Assembly: GCA_035935465.1 (NCBI GenBank)
Contig: DASYXA010000103.1
Location: 1 to 21,496 of the forward strand
Length of the DNA: 21,496 nucleotides
Direction of reading: 5' to 3'
Origin: UBA4735 sp035935465
GTDB taxonomy: Bacteria > Chloroflexota > Limnocylindria > P2-11E
Notes under the pieces: generated by a model
The model's input: the letters and a program-made list of their open reading frames with translations, nothing else
What the model was told of the DNA's origin: nothing
The model's database searches: none
Part shown: piece by piece, positions 15,196 through 20,616 of the stretch
Layout of the letters: the number at the start of each line of letters is the position of its first letter
How positions within the stretch are numbered: position 1 is the stretch's first letter
Program-made: the position numbers and the translations under genes

Positions 15196-16161
15196 CTACT
15201 CAGTGTAGCGACGAGCGGGGTTCTTGAATGGCCTCGGCGGGATGCCGAGCGCTGCACGTGTCCGGCGCCCGAGCAGACGCGCGCACGCGTTGCAGCGGCG
15301 GTGCACCGTGCCATTCCGACGTCGTGCAACGCGGTCGTACGTGTGGCCACGTATGCACTGCGTGGACCCGCCTTTCAGGCGGACCTGCGCGGTGAACGCG
15401 GCCATGACATCCCGCGCCTGCGCACGTTTCACAGCGCCGAGCCACGGACCCACGACTTTCAGGACATGCTCGATGGCGGACACGCCCTCCGCCACCCATT
15501 TGAAGTCATCGGGTTCCCCATGGCACTCGATGTGGCCCACCCGCACGACCCGGAGCAGCTTGCGAAGGACAGGCGCTGGGATCCCGACTGCCCCATGCTG
15601 GGTCGACGAAGCGCGGATCCGATACCACGGTCGGCCGCCGACCCTCGGGTGGGAGCGAACGAGGCCGAAACAGCCTTCACCGTCGAGAAACCCCGCTGCC
15701 CACGCCCGGTCCAGCCGAACGCGCTGGGCCGCCGTGATCGAAGCAGGCGCGCGCTCAGGGGCGATCCCTGTCCGGCGGCGGCCAGGCCTGGCCCGGTACC
15801 GCCCGCTCGAGTACTGCGTCTCGACGGCGGCGATCGCTGTGTTCGCCTGGTCGCGCTTGACCGTGCCGATCCATGGGCGAAGGAGCTGGAGAACGGCGCG
15901 GGAACCGCTGTAGTCCGTCGCCCGCCAATAGAACATTCCTCCCGAAGGCCGGCTGATCTGACCGAGGCCGGGCAGCGCTTCGTCGAAACGCACAAGGACC
16001 TCGGGCACGACGAACGCGCCCGACTGCGCTACTACGACGTTCAGCTGGAGATATCCAGGTCGCGCCGCCAAGCTCCTTGCGAACGTGCTGCCCTCCCCGT
16101 CAAAGAAGCCTCCAGCCCATGCCAGGCGCTCGAGCTGCCGCTGCCGCGCGCTGATCCGCAT
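15196..16161 (-). CDS. Double-motif LAGLIDADG homing endonuclease with C-terminal zinc-finger-like motif
   Basis: A 321-residue free-standing homing endonuclease. Two LAGLIDADG motifs are visible, LAWAGGFFDGEG (residues 13-24) and RAWAAGFLDGEG (152-163), about 140 residues apart, as in monomeric two-repeat enzymes; D21 and D160 would bind the catalytic metal. The C-terminus carries C269-x3-H273-x16-C290-x2-C293 in the form C-x-x-G-H-x-Y ... G-x-x-x-R-R-C-x-x-C, a motif often attached to phage and mobile nucleases. ATG 16161 is preceded six bases upstream by CATATT, a leaderless-type layout; a GTG at 16176 is also in frame. The frame stays open into the uracil-DNA glycosylase gene on the other strand, but that part is antisense shadow. 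It is a mobile gene parked beside tRNA-Pro. Confidence 0.87.
   Translation of the reverse strand: MRISARQRQLERLAWAGGFFDGEGSTFARSLAARPGYLQLNVVVAQSGAFVVPEVLVRFDEALPGLGQISRPSGGMFYWRATDYSGSRAVLQLLRPWIGTVKRDQANTAIAAVETQYSSGRYRARPGRRRTGIAPERAPASITAAQRVRLDRAWAAGFLDGEGCFGLVRSHPRVGGRPWYRIRASSTQHGAVGIPAPVLRKLLRVVRVGHIECHGEPDDFKWVAEGVSAIEHVLKVVGPWLGAVKRAQARDVMAAFTAQVRLKGGSTQCIRGHTYDRVARRRNGTVHRRCNACARLLGRRTRAALGIPPRPFKNPARRYTE
15202..15207 (-). promoter_or_regulatory. -10-like TACACT upstream of tRNA-Pro
   Basis: Read on the minus strand, TACACT ends 10 bases before the tRNA 5' end, a sensible distance for transcription to begin just before the tRNA. It lies inside the last codons of the homing endonuclease gene. 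A -35 is not clear. If real, the tRNA does not depend on read-through from the endonuclease gene. Confidence 0.35.
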
Positions 16162-16166
16162 CGCCC

Positions 16167-16172
16167 GAATAT
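16167..16172 (-). promoter_or_regulatory. -10-like CATATT before the homing endonuclease
   Basis: On the minus strand CATATT is followed by CGGGCG and then the ATG at 16161, with no ribosome binding site. It fits the leaderless pattern seen at other genes in this window and supports ATG 16161 as the start. The match to consensus is four of six. Confidence 0.35.
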
Positions 16173-16200
16173 GCACATCTCGTAACGTCGTGTGAAGCCC

Positions 16201-16845
16201 ATGACACTGCCATCGCGACGCACACCCGCCGACGCGGCGCAGCTCAAGCGCCTGCAGGCGCGCATCCGCGCGTGCACGAAGTGCGTCGCCGCCGGCTACA
16301 TCGACGCGGCGGCGCCGGTCGTCGCCGGTGCCATCACCGATCGCGTGATGATCGTCGGCCAGGCCCCGGGCGTCGTCGAGCTCACGACCCGCGTGCCGTT
16401 CTCGGGCCGTGCGGGCGCCGAGCTGCGGCGCTGGCTCGCGCGCGCCGGCATCGACGCGGCTCATCTGCCGTACCGCACCGCGATCACCAAGTGCTTTCCG
16501 GGCAAGGCGTCGGCCGGGGCGGGGGACCGCCGGCCATCGCCGCCGGAGATCGCGCTCTGCGCGCCGTGGCTCGAGGCCGAGCTCGCGCTCGTGCGGCCCC
16601 GGATCGTCCTGCTCGTCGGCACGCTGGCCATCGAGCGCCTCTGGGGCAAGGCCGCGCTCAGCGCGATCGTCGGTCGCTCGAAGCGCAGTCCGGCACTCGA
16701 CGGGGCGCTCCTCATCCCGCTCCCACACCCGAGCGGCGCGTCGCGCTGGCTCAACGATCCGGCCAACCGCGAGCGGCTCGATCGGGCCCTGCGGCTCCTC
16801 GCCCGGGCGTCACGGGCCTTGCATTCCGGCCGACGGTGCAGGTAG
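16201..16845 (+). CDS. Uracil-DNA glycosylase, family 4-like (Fe-S)
   Basis: Removes uracil from DNA in base excision repair. The 214-residue product has motif 1 as GQAPGVVE (G53-G57 onward), PFSGRAGAELR, and the C-terminal HPSG motif near residue 176. Four cysteines in the family-4 iron-sulfur arrangement are visible: C25 and C28 (CTKC), C98 (TKCFPG) and C120 (ALCAPW). ATG 16201 is chosen; a GTG at 16192 would add three residues. It diverges from the homing endonuclease, leaving only 39 bases for both promoters. High GC content makes cytosine deamination repair a natural need. Family 5 is the main alternative. Confidence 0.86.
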   Translation: MTLPSRRTPADAAQLKRLQARIRACTKCVAAGYIDAAAPVVAGAITDRVMIVGQAPGVVELTTRVPFSGRAGAELRRWLARAGIDAAHLPYRTAITKCFPGKASAGAGDRRPSPPEIALCAPWLEAELALVRPRIVLLVGTLAIERLWGKAALSAIVGRSKRSPALDGALLIPLPHPSGASRWLNDPANRERLDRALRLLARASRALHSGRRCR

Positions 16846-16848
16846 AGT
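16819..16848 (+). promoter_or_regulatory. Possible promoter for the HTH gene
   Basis: TTGCAT (16819-16824) and TAGAGT (16843-16848) are separated by 18 bases, near the end of the glycosylase gene and about 50 bases before the HTH start. The -35 is weak. The following leader contains a strong Shine-Dalgarno, so this transcript would not be leaderless. Confidence 0.35.
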
Positions 16849-16896
16849 GCGCTCACGCAGGTGATGCTCGTAGCAGCTCTCCCCGCAGGAGGTGCA

Positions 16897-17136
16897 GTGA
16901 CCGCGTTGTCGGACGACGCTGAGTTCCTTACGACCGACGAAGTGGCCAAACGCCTGCGCGTTCACCCCACGACCATCTTGCGCCGCCTCGGCGCGGTGGA
17001 CGACGCGGATCCGGAGCGCATCCCTGCGGTCCGGGTCGGTCGGGTCTGGCGCATCCCGCGTCGCGAATTCGAGGAATGGCTCGCTCGCTCCAGCCAGGCC
17101 GGTCGGATGACCGGGCGGCAGCGGCGGCTGTTCTGA
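16897..17136 (+). CDS. Small excisionase/MerR-type helix-turn-helix DNA-binding protein
   Basis: A 79-residue protein with an excisionase-family (HTH_17-like) fold: FLTTDEVAKRLRVHPTTILRRL forms the helix-turn-helix, and VRVGRVWRIPRREFEEWLAR forms the beta wing and last helix. Such proteins are either recombination directionality factors or small transcription regulators of the BldC kind. No integrase or att site is seen nearby, so a regulator is more likely. GTG 16897 is preceded by a perfect AGGAGG (16888-16893 region), which decides the start over upstream in-frame codons at 16861 and 16864. The C-terminal tail is arginine-rich. The lysine-rich micropeptide follows after 46 bases. Confidence 0.82.
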   Translation: MTALSDDAEFLTTDEVAKRLRVHPTTILRRLGAVDDADPERIPAVRVGRVWRIPRREFEEWLARSSQAGRMTGRQRRLF

Positions 17137-17182
17137 CGTGAGGGCGCGCCGATCACTCTTAGAGGAAGGGAGGTGGACCTAG

Positions 17183-17242
17183 ATGCCCGCAAAGAAGAAG
17201 GCTGCCAAGAAGACCGCGAAGAAGAAGGCGAAGAAGAAGTAG
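17183..17242 (+). CDS. Lysine-rich 19-residue micropeptide
   Basis: ATG 17183 to TAG 17242 encodes MPAKKKAAKKTAKKKAKKK, with 12 lysines in 19 residues in an AAKK/TAKK pattern like the tail of histone H1 or of bacterial H1-like proteins. It has a strong Shine-Dalgarno (GGGAGGTGG, 17168-17176) at a good distance, which is the main reason to accept such a short gene. It could bind nucleic acids or polyphosphate, but no function can be assigned from sequence. A GC-rich hairpin follows 19 bases after the stop. It would be missed by most gene callers. Confidence 0.55.
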   Translation: MPAKKKAAKKTAKKKAKKK

Positions 17243-17259
17243 CTCTCGCTTCGTGACGG

Positions 17260-17283
17260 CGGCGCCGCGGGCGGGCGGCGCTG
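17260..17283 (+). terminator. GC-rich hairpin after the micropeptide gene
   Basis: GCGCCGC (17262-17268) pairs with GCGGCGC (17275-17281) around a six-base loop; flanking G-U and C-G pairs extend it to nine pairs. There is no T-run. It lies between the micropeptide stop and the CAP protein gene, where a terminator would be expected. Confidence 0.45.
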
Positions 17284-17365
17284 GCCGGACTTTCGTAGGG
17301 GTACCACTCGGGCCTTCGGTAACGTTCCGATAACAGCGGGCGCTCGGGCCGCGTTGGCCCTAGCG

Positions 17366-19021
17366 ATGACCAGAACGGCGTCGGCCCTCGGGCTTGCCCT
17401 CCTCCTGACGCTGTCGAGCCTGAGCCTGAACGCTCGCTCGGCGAACGCGCTGACGCCGGTCGGCTCGGACGTGGCCCAGTCCGCGGTGCAGGCCGACATG
17501 CTCCAGACCCTCAACGACCATCGCTCCTCGGTCGGCGCGCCGACGATCGGCGCGGATGCGCGGGTGAACGCCGCCGCGCAGAACCACGCGAACTACAGCT
17601 CGGCGAATGGCTACATGGGCCACTTCGAGACGGCCGGCTTGCCGTACTACACCGGCTACTCGGCGCGTGACCGGCTCAGCGCGGCGGGCTGGACGACCGC
17701 GTTCGTGAGCGAGGTCGCGACCGGCGGTTCGAGCGGCATCGACGGCGTGAACCAGCTCTGGGACGCGCCGTACCACCGCCTCGGCATGCTGCATCCGAAT
17801 TCGGTCGCCACAGGCTGGGGCTACTCGACCGTCGGCGGCCGCGGCTCGACCGTCGGCGACTTCGTCTACGACTTCAGCACGCGCCCGGTGAACTACGTGC
17901 GCTCGCCCGCCGCGGGCCAGACCGGCATCCCGACCAGCTGGAGCGGCCGGGAATCGCCGAACCCGCTGCCCGCGGGCGTGTCCGGTCCGGTCGGCTACCC
18001 GATCATGCTCGTGTATTCGGCCGGCCGGAACGTGACGATGCGCGCGGCGGAGGTCGTCGCGCCGGACGGCTCGCGCGTCGCGATCTACTACGCGCCGCAG
18101 CAGTTCGAGTACGACTATCAGGTCATCATCCCGCAGCGGCCGCTCGCCTCCGGGACGACCTACCACGTGCGCTTCGACATCAACGTGAACGGCGTCATGG
18201 CGACGAACGAGTGGGACTTCACCACCGCCGGCGCCGGCGGGGCGTCGGTCCCGCCGCCCGCGGGGACGTTCCACTCGGCGTTCGTGAGCGAGAGCGCGTG
18301 GCCGACCCTCGCGCCGGGCGCGTCGGCGACGCTCACCGTCACGTTCCAGAACACCGGTACCGCGACCTGGCAGCGGGGCGTCGCCGGGAAGCAGGCGAAC
18401 CTCGGCCTGAACGGCGACACCGTCGCGTTCGCGAGCCTCGGCATGAACGACGGCTGGCTGTCGGCGAACCGGCTCGCGACCACGGTCGAGAGCTCGGTCG
18501 CGCCGGGCCAGACCGGGACGTTCACGTTCAACGTCCGTGCGCCCGCGATGCCGGGCGCCTACCGCTTGCCGCTGCGCCCGGTGATCGACGGCGTCACTTG
18601 GATGGATGACGCCGGCGTGTTCATGGTCATCGTGAGCGCGTCGAGCTACCACTCGAAGTGGGTCTCCCAGTCCGCCTACCCGACGCTCCGCGTGGGGCAG
18701 GTCAGCGCGCCGCTGACGATCGCGTTCGCGAACACCGGCACGAGCGCCTGGCTGAGGGGCGCCGCCGGTCAGGAGGCCCGGCTCGGGATCAACCTCGACG
18801 ACGTCACCTGGTCGTCGCTCGGCGTGAACTGGCCGCTCCGGAATCGCGTCGCGACGCAGACCGAGGCGACCGTCGCCTCGGGTCAGACCGCGACATTCAC
18901 CTTCCAGGTGAAGGCGCCGGCCACGCCGGGCGTGTACTCGATCCACCTGCGTCCCGTGATCGACGGCACGACGTGGATGGAGGACGAAGGCGTGTACCTG
19001 ATCATCACCGTCACGCCGTAG
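17366..19021 (+). CDS. Secreted CAP-domain protein with two NBR1-like Ig domains
   Basis: A 551-residue exported protein. A signal peptide is clear: basic start, hydrophobic core (ALGLALLLTLSSLSL) and an AxA-type site (SANA) near residue 29. A CAP/SCP domain follows (about 35-170: LQTLNDHRSSVG, AAQNHANYSSANGYMGHFE), then an Ig-like linker domain (about 190-295) and two NBR1-like Ig repeats (about 303-418 and 430-548), each with the pattern W-x-T-L-x-x-G, FxNTGTxxWxRGxAGxxAxLG and RPVIDGxTWMxDxGV. There is no membrane anchor. CAP proteins of bacteria are extracellular but mostly of unknown activity. ATG 17366 is chosen over an in-frame TTG at 17354. It ends directly against the convergent zinc-ribbon gene with no spacer. 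Confidence 0.85.
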   Translation: MTRTASALGLALLLTLSSLSLNARSANALTPVGSDVAQSAVQADMLQTLNDHRSSVGAPTIGADARVNAAAQNHANYSSANGYMGHFETAGLPYYTGYSARDRLSAAGWTTAFVSEVATGGSSGIDGVNQLWDAPYHRLGMLHPNSVATGWGYSTVGGRGSTVGDFVYDFSTRPVNYVRSPAAGQTGIPTSWSGRESPNPLPAGVSGPVGYPIMLVYSAGRNVTMRAAEVVAPDGSRVAIYYAPQQFEYDYQVIIPQRPLASGTTYHVRFDINVNGVMATNEWDFTTAGAGGASVPPPAGTFHSAFVSESAWPTLAPGASATLTVTFQNTGTATWQRGVAGKQANLGLNGDTVAFASLGMNDGWLSANRLATTVESSVAPGQTGTFTFNVRAPAMPGAYRLPLRPVIDGVTWMDDAGVFMVIVSASSYHSKWVSQSAYPTLRVGQVSAPLTIAFANTGTSAWLRGAAGQEARLGINLDDVTWSSLGVNWPLRNRVATQTEATVASGQTATFTFQVKAPATPGVYSIHLRPVIDGTTWMEDEGVYLIITVTP

Positions 19022-19231
19022 CTAGTCGGTGAACACGACCTCGTAGAGCTCGCGGCAGCGCGGGCACTTCACCGAAGCGGCATACGGCGGGTTCGGCGGG
19101 ACGTCCGAGTGCTCGCGGGTCACGAATCGCGGGCCGACGTGTTCCCCGCAGAACGGGCAGACCGTGGCGTACGCCAGGAAATCGCGTCGGCGCGCGGTGA
19201 TGCGCCGGCCTTCGGCTCCCTGCGCTCGCAT
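19022..19231 (-). CDS. Small zinc-ribbon protein, unknown function
   Basis: A 69-residue protein with two CxxC knuckles, CPFC and CPRC, about 30 residues apart, an arrangement that usually binds one zinc ion in a zinc-ribbon. The N-terminus is basic (RRITARRRD). The C-terminal CRELYEVVFTD closes the ribbon. No enzymatic domain is visible. It diverges from the peroxiredoxin gene with only 17 bases between the two start codons. TAAGAT on its strand lies six bases before its ATG, so it is probably translated from a leaderless mRNA. Its 3' end abuts the CAP gene. Confidence 0.7.
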   Translation of the reverse strand: MRAQGAEGRRITARRRDFLAYATVCPFCGEHVGPRFVTREHSDVPPNPPYAASVKCPRCRELYEVVFTD

Positions 19232-19236
19232 GCGGG

Positions 19237-19243
19237 TATCTTA
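19237..19243. promoter_or_regulatory. Overlapping divergent -10 boxes (TATCTTA) between zinc-ribbon and peroxiredoxin genes
   Basis: On the plus strand TATCTT (19237-19242) ends six bases before the peroxiredoxin GTG (19249). On the minus strand TAAGAT (19243-19238) ends six bases before the zinc-ribbon ATG (19231). Each matches the -10 consensus at four of six positions, including the key A at position 2 and T at position 6. The symmetry, with equal spacing to both starts, suggests one bidirectional promoter giving two leaderless mRNAs. Confidence 0.5.
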
Positions 19244-19248
19244 GGGAC

Positions 19249-19791
19249 GTGGCCGAGACGGCATCCGTCGGATCCGGGGACGCGAAGCGACCGAAGGGTC
19301 GCACGAAGACCGCGACCGTGACCAAGACCCTCACGGTCGGCGACCTCGCGCCCGACTTCACCCTTCGGGCGCACGACGGACGCACGATCGCGCTCTCGGC
19401 GCTGCGCGGGCAGCGCGTGGTCCTCGCGTTCATGGCCTTCGCGTTCAGCGGCACCTGAAACCACGAAGCTCCGGCGCTCGCGTCGCTGCAGCAGCGATAT
19501 GAGGCGGGGACGACCCAGGTCGTGGGTATCACGTGCGATCCGGTCTACGCGCTGAAGGCCTGGGCAGAGCAGCTCGGCATCACGAGCTATCCGTTCTGCT
19601 CCGACTTCTGGCCGCACGGCGCCACGGCGCGCCTGTACGGCGTCTTCAACGAGGAGATCGGCCGGCCGGAGCGCGCGATCATCGTCGTCGATGCCCGGGG
19701 GATCGTCCGGTACATCGATGTCCACACGCTGCGCGAAGTACCCGACGAGGAAGAGATCGCCGAGGAGCTCCAGAAGCTGCCGCCCGCCTAA
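19249..19791 (+). CDS. Selenocysteine-containing peroxiredoxin (in-frame TGA read as Sec at residue 70)
   Basis: A thiol/selenol peroxidase of the AhpC/TSA-AhpE type, reducing hydroperoxides. Read through TGA at 19456-19458, the product is 180 residues. It has a basic N-terminal extension (1-30), VGDLAPDFTLRAHDG, then AFSGT-U70-NHEAPAL where the peroxidatic cysteine of AFTGxC is expected, then ALKAWAEQLGI, SDFWPHGATARLYGVFNEE and RAIIVVDARGIVRYID, all standard for the family, and a normal TAA. C96 and C117 could resolve the selenenic acid. A hairpin follows the TGA at SECIS-like spacing. The proline usual seven residues before the peroxidatic residue is alanine. Start GTG 19249 fits a leaderless layout. 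Ordinary gene calling would give a truncated 69-residue ORF and a separate fragment from 19522. A nonsense pseudogene is the alternative, but the rest of the frame is intact. Confidence 0.85.
19475..19506 (+). promoter_or_regulatory. Candidate bacterial SECIS hairpin
   Basis: Inside the peroxiredoxin gene, TCGCTG (19483-19488) pairs with CAGCGA (19492-19497) around a CAG loop. A lower stem CGCTC (19475-19479) pairs with GAG(G)CG (19501-19506, one bulged G) across a three-by-three internal loop. The apical loop begins 30 bases after the TGA, within the range known for bacterial SECIS elements bound by SelB. The structure was found by eye, and GC-rich coding sequence forms hairpins easily. Confidence 0.5.
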
Positions 19792-20231
19792 CGGGTCGGG
19801 ATGAGGTACGCCCGGCCTTCGTCCGCGATCGTGAACCGGACGATGGCGCCGACGCTCGCGGGCAGGCTCTCGCCCTTCACCAGGAGGGCCGCGCCGCAGT
19901 CGACCACCGTGAGCTCGCCGGTCGCAGCGATCGTGCCCTCGACCACCGCGCCCGGCGCCACGAGGCCGCCGGTCACGCCGGATCCGGTTCCCGCCGAGAC
20001 GTCCGTGGCGGTGTACTCGATCGCCATCGTCACGCGGTCACCGATCGCGAGCCGCGCCTTGCGCACGGCTCCGGTCGCGTCCCTGGCGCGCAGGTCGAGC
20101 CGCTCGCCGAGCTCGCCCGCGCGCATGGTGACGACGATGTCGCCGCGGGTACCGTCGAGCGCGATCACCACGCCGCGCGACGCGTGCCGGCGCCACTTCT
20201 CGATGAACGCGAGCTGATCGAAGTCGAGCAC
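19788..20231 (-). CDS. Unrecognised beta-rich cytoplasmic protein
   Basis: A 147-residue protein I cannot assign to a family. It begins LDFDQLAFIEKWRRHASRG, a short helix, then has a series of beta strands with charged loops (GVVIALDG, GDIVVTMRAGE, GDRVTMAIEYTATD, GAVVEGTIAATGELTVVDCGAALLVKG, GAIVRFTIADEGRAYLI), suggesting a beta barrel or OB-like fold. There is no signal peptide or membrane segment. GTG 20231 is chosen because TATCGT lies seven bases upstream on this strand, as at other leaderless starts here, and because sequence further upstream looks non-coding. Its stop overlaps the peroxiredoxin stop on the other strand, so the two genes converge with no terminator between. Confidence 0.65.
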   Translation of the reverse strand: MLDFDQLAFIEKWRRHASRGVVIALDGTRGDIVVTMRAGELGERLDLRARDATGAVRKARLAIGDRVTMAIEYTATDVSAGTGSGVTGGLVAPGAVVEGTIAATGELTVVDCGAALLVKGESLPASVGAIVRFTIADEGRAYLIPTR

Positions 20232-20425
20232 CGTCGGTACGATATGCGCGCGGGTGTTCGGGCCGCGTTTCCTCGACCTGGGCGCCACGCTCGTGCAGCG
20301 GTGGCCGGCCGTCGCCGGTGGGTCCGAGACGCTGCGCGGGTGCGAGACCCAGGTCCCGCGGGTCATGCTGACCGCGTCGCGGTCGTCGCCCGGCGTGTGC
20401 CGAAGCTGCGGTCCCGGTCGACCCC
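20232..20425. other. Intergenic stretch with no gene supported
   Basis: Together with the leader that follows, the gap from 20232 to 20616 is the longest gene-free stretch in the window (385 bases). This first part contains the TATCGT -10-like box for the minus-strand gene (20239-20244). A plus-strand open frame crosses it (from 20254), but it is arginine- and proline-rich, matches nothing, and runs into the sulfurtransferase promoter. I see no RNA gene here. Confidence 0.4.
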
Positions 20426-20454
20426 TTGGCGGTGACGGTTCGCGGTGCTACAAC
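20426..20454 (+). promoter_or_regulatory. Probable promoter of the sulfurtransferase gene
   Basis: TTGGCG (20426-20431) and TACAAC (20449-20454) are exactly 17 bases apart, a standard housekeeping-sigma layout. Transcription would start near 20461, giving a leader of about 155 bases before the sulfurtransferase ATG. Confidence 0.5.
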
Positions 20455-20503
20455 AGGATTGTTGATCGGCCAAGTCGGAAATCGTCCGAGCCCCCTGTTC
20501 CGC

Positions 20504-20577
20504 GGGCCCGATTGCTTCGGGCTCACCTGCTGGTGTCTCTAGGCCGCTGACGGCGGCCGTCGCCCACGAGACCCAGC
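20504..20577 (+). promoter_or_regulatory. Structured 5' leader of the sulfurtransferase gene (function unknown)
   Basis: Two structural units are visible. The first is an eight-pair hairpin, GGGCCCGA (20504-20511) with TCGGGCTC (20517-20524). The second is a long stem TGCTGG-T-GTCTC (20528-20539, one bulged T) with GAGACCCAGCA (20568-20578), enclosing a six-pair hairpin GGCCGC (20542-20547) with GCGGCC (20553-20558). I could not match this to a known riboswitch. No poly-T follows, so any control would more likely act on translation or processing. Confidence 0.4.
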
Positions 20578-20616
20578 ACCGCCACCGCAGGCGGGTAGAT
20601 GAAGGGGACGACAGCT

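Noticed and set aside
15224..16185. Two plus-strand open frames opposite the homing endonuclease
   Set aside because: No recognisable domains; the minus strand carries both LAGLIDADG motifs and the zinc-finger-like tail.
16162..16728. N-terminal extension of the homing endonuclease to 510 residues
   Set aside because: The added part is antisense to the uracil-DNA glycosylase and lacks family resemblance; a leaderless-type start at 16161 puts the first LAGLIDADG motif at a normal distance.
16897..17136. HTH protein as the excisionase of an integrated element
   Set aside because: No integrase, attachment repeats or phage genes are near it; the fold is also used by ordinary small regulators.
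17309..17335. Near-palindrome CGGTAACGTTCCG upstream of the CAP gene as an operator
   Set aside because: The arms are symmetric only if one base is skipped, and there is no second copy in the window.
17360..18946. 528-codon open frame on the minus strand opposite the CAP protein
   Set aside because: Shadow composition; the plus strand shows a signal peptide, CAP domain and two NBR1-like repeats.
19249..19458. Peroxiredoxin as a nonsense-mutated pseudogene or as two separate genes
   Set aside because: The only interruption is TGA at the catalytic cysteine codon, the frame after it is fully conserved, and a SECIS-like hairpin follows. A second gene from 19522 would start in the middle of the fold.
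20254..20550. 98-codon plus-strand open frame upstream of the sulfurtransferase
   Set aside because: No domain or ribosome binding site; it runs through a well-placed promoter and a structured leader.
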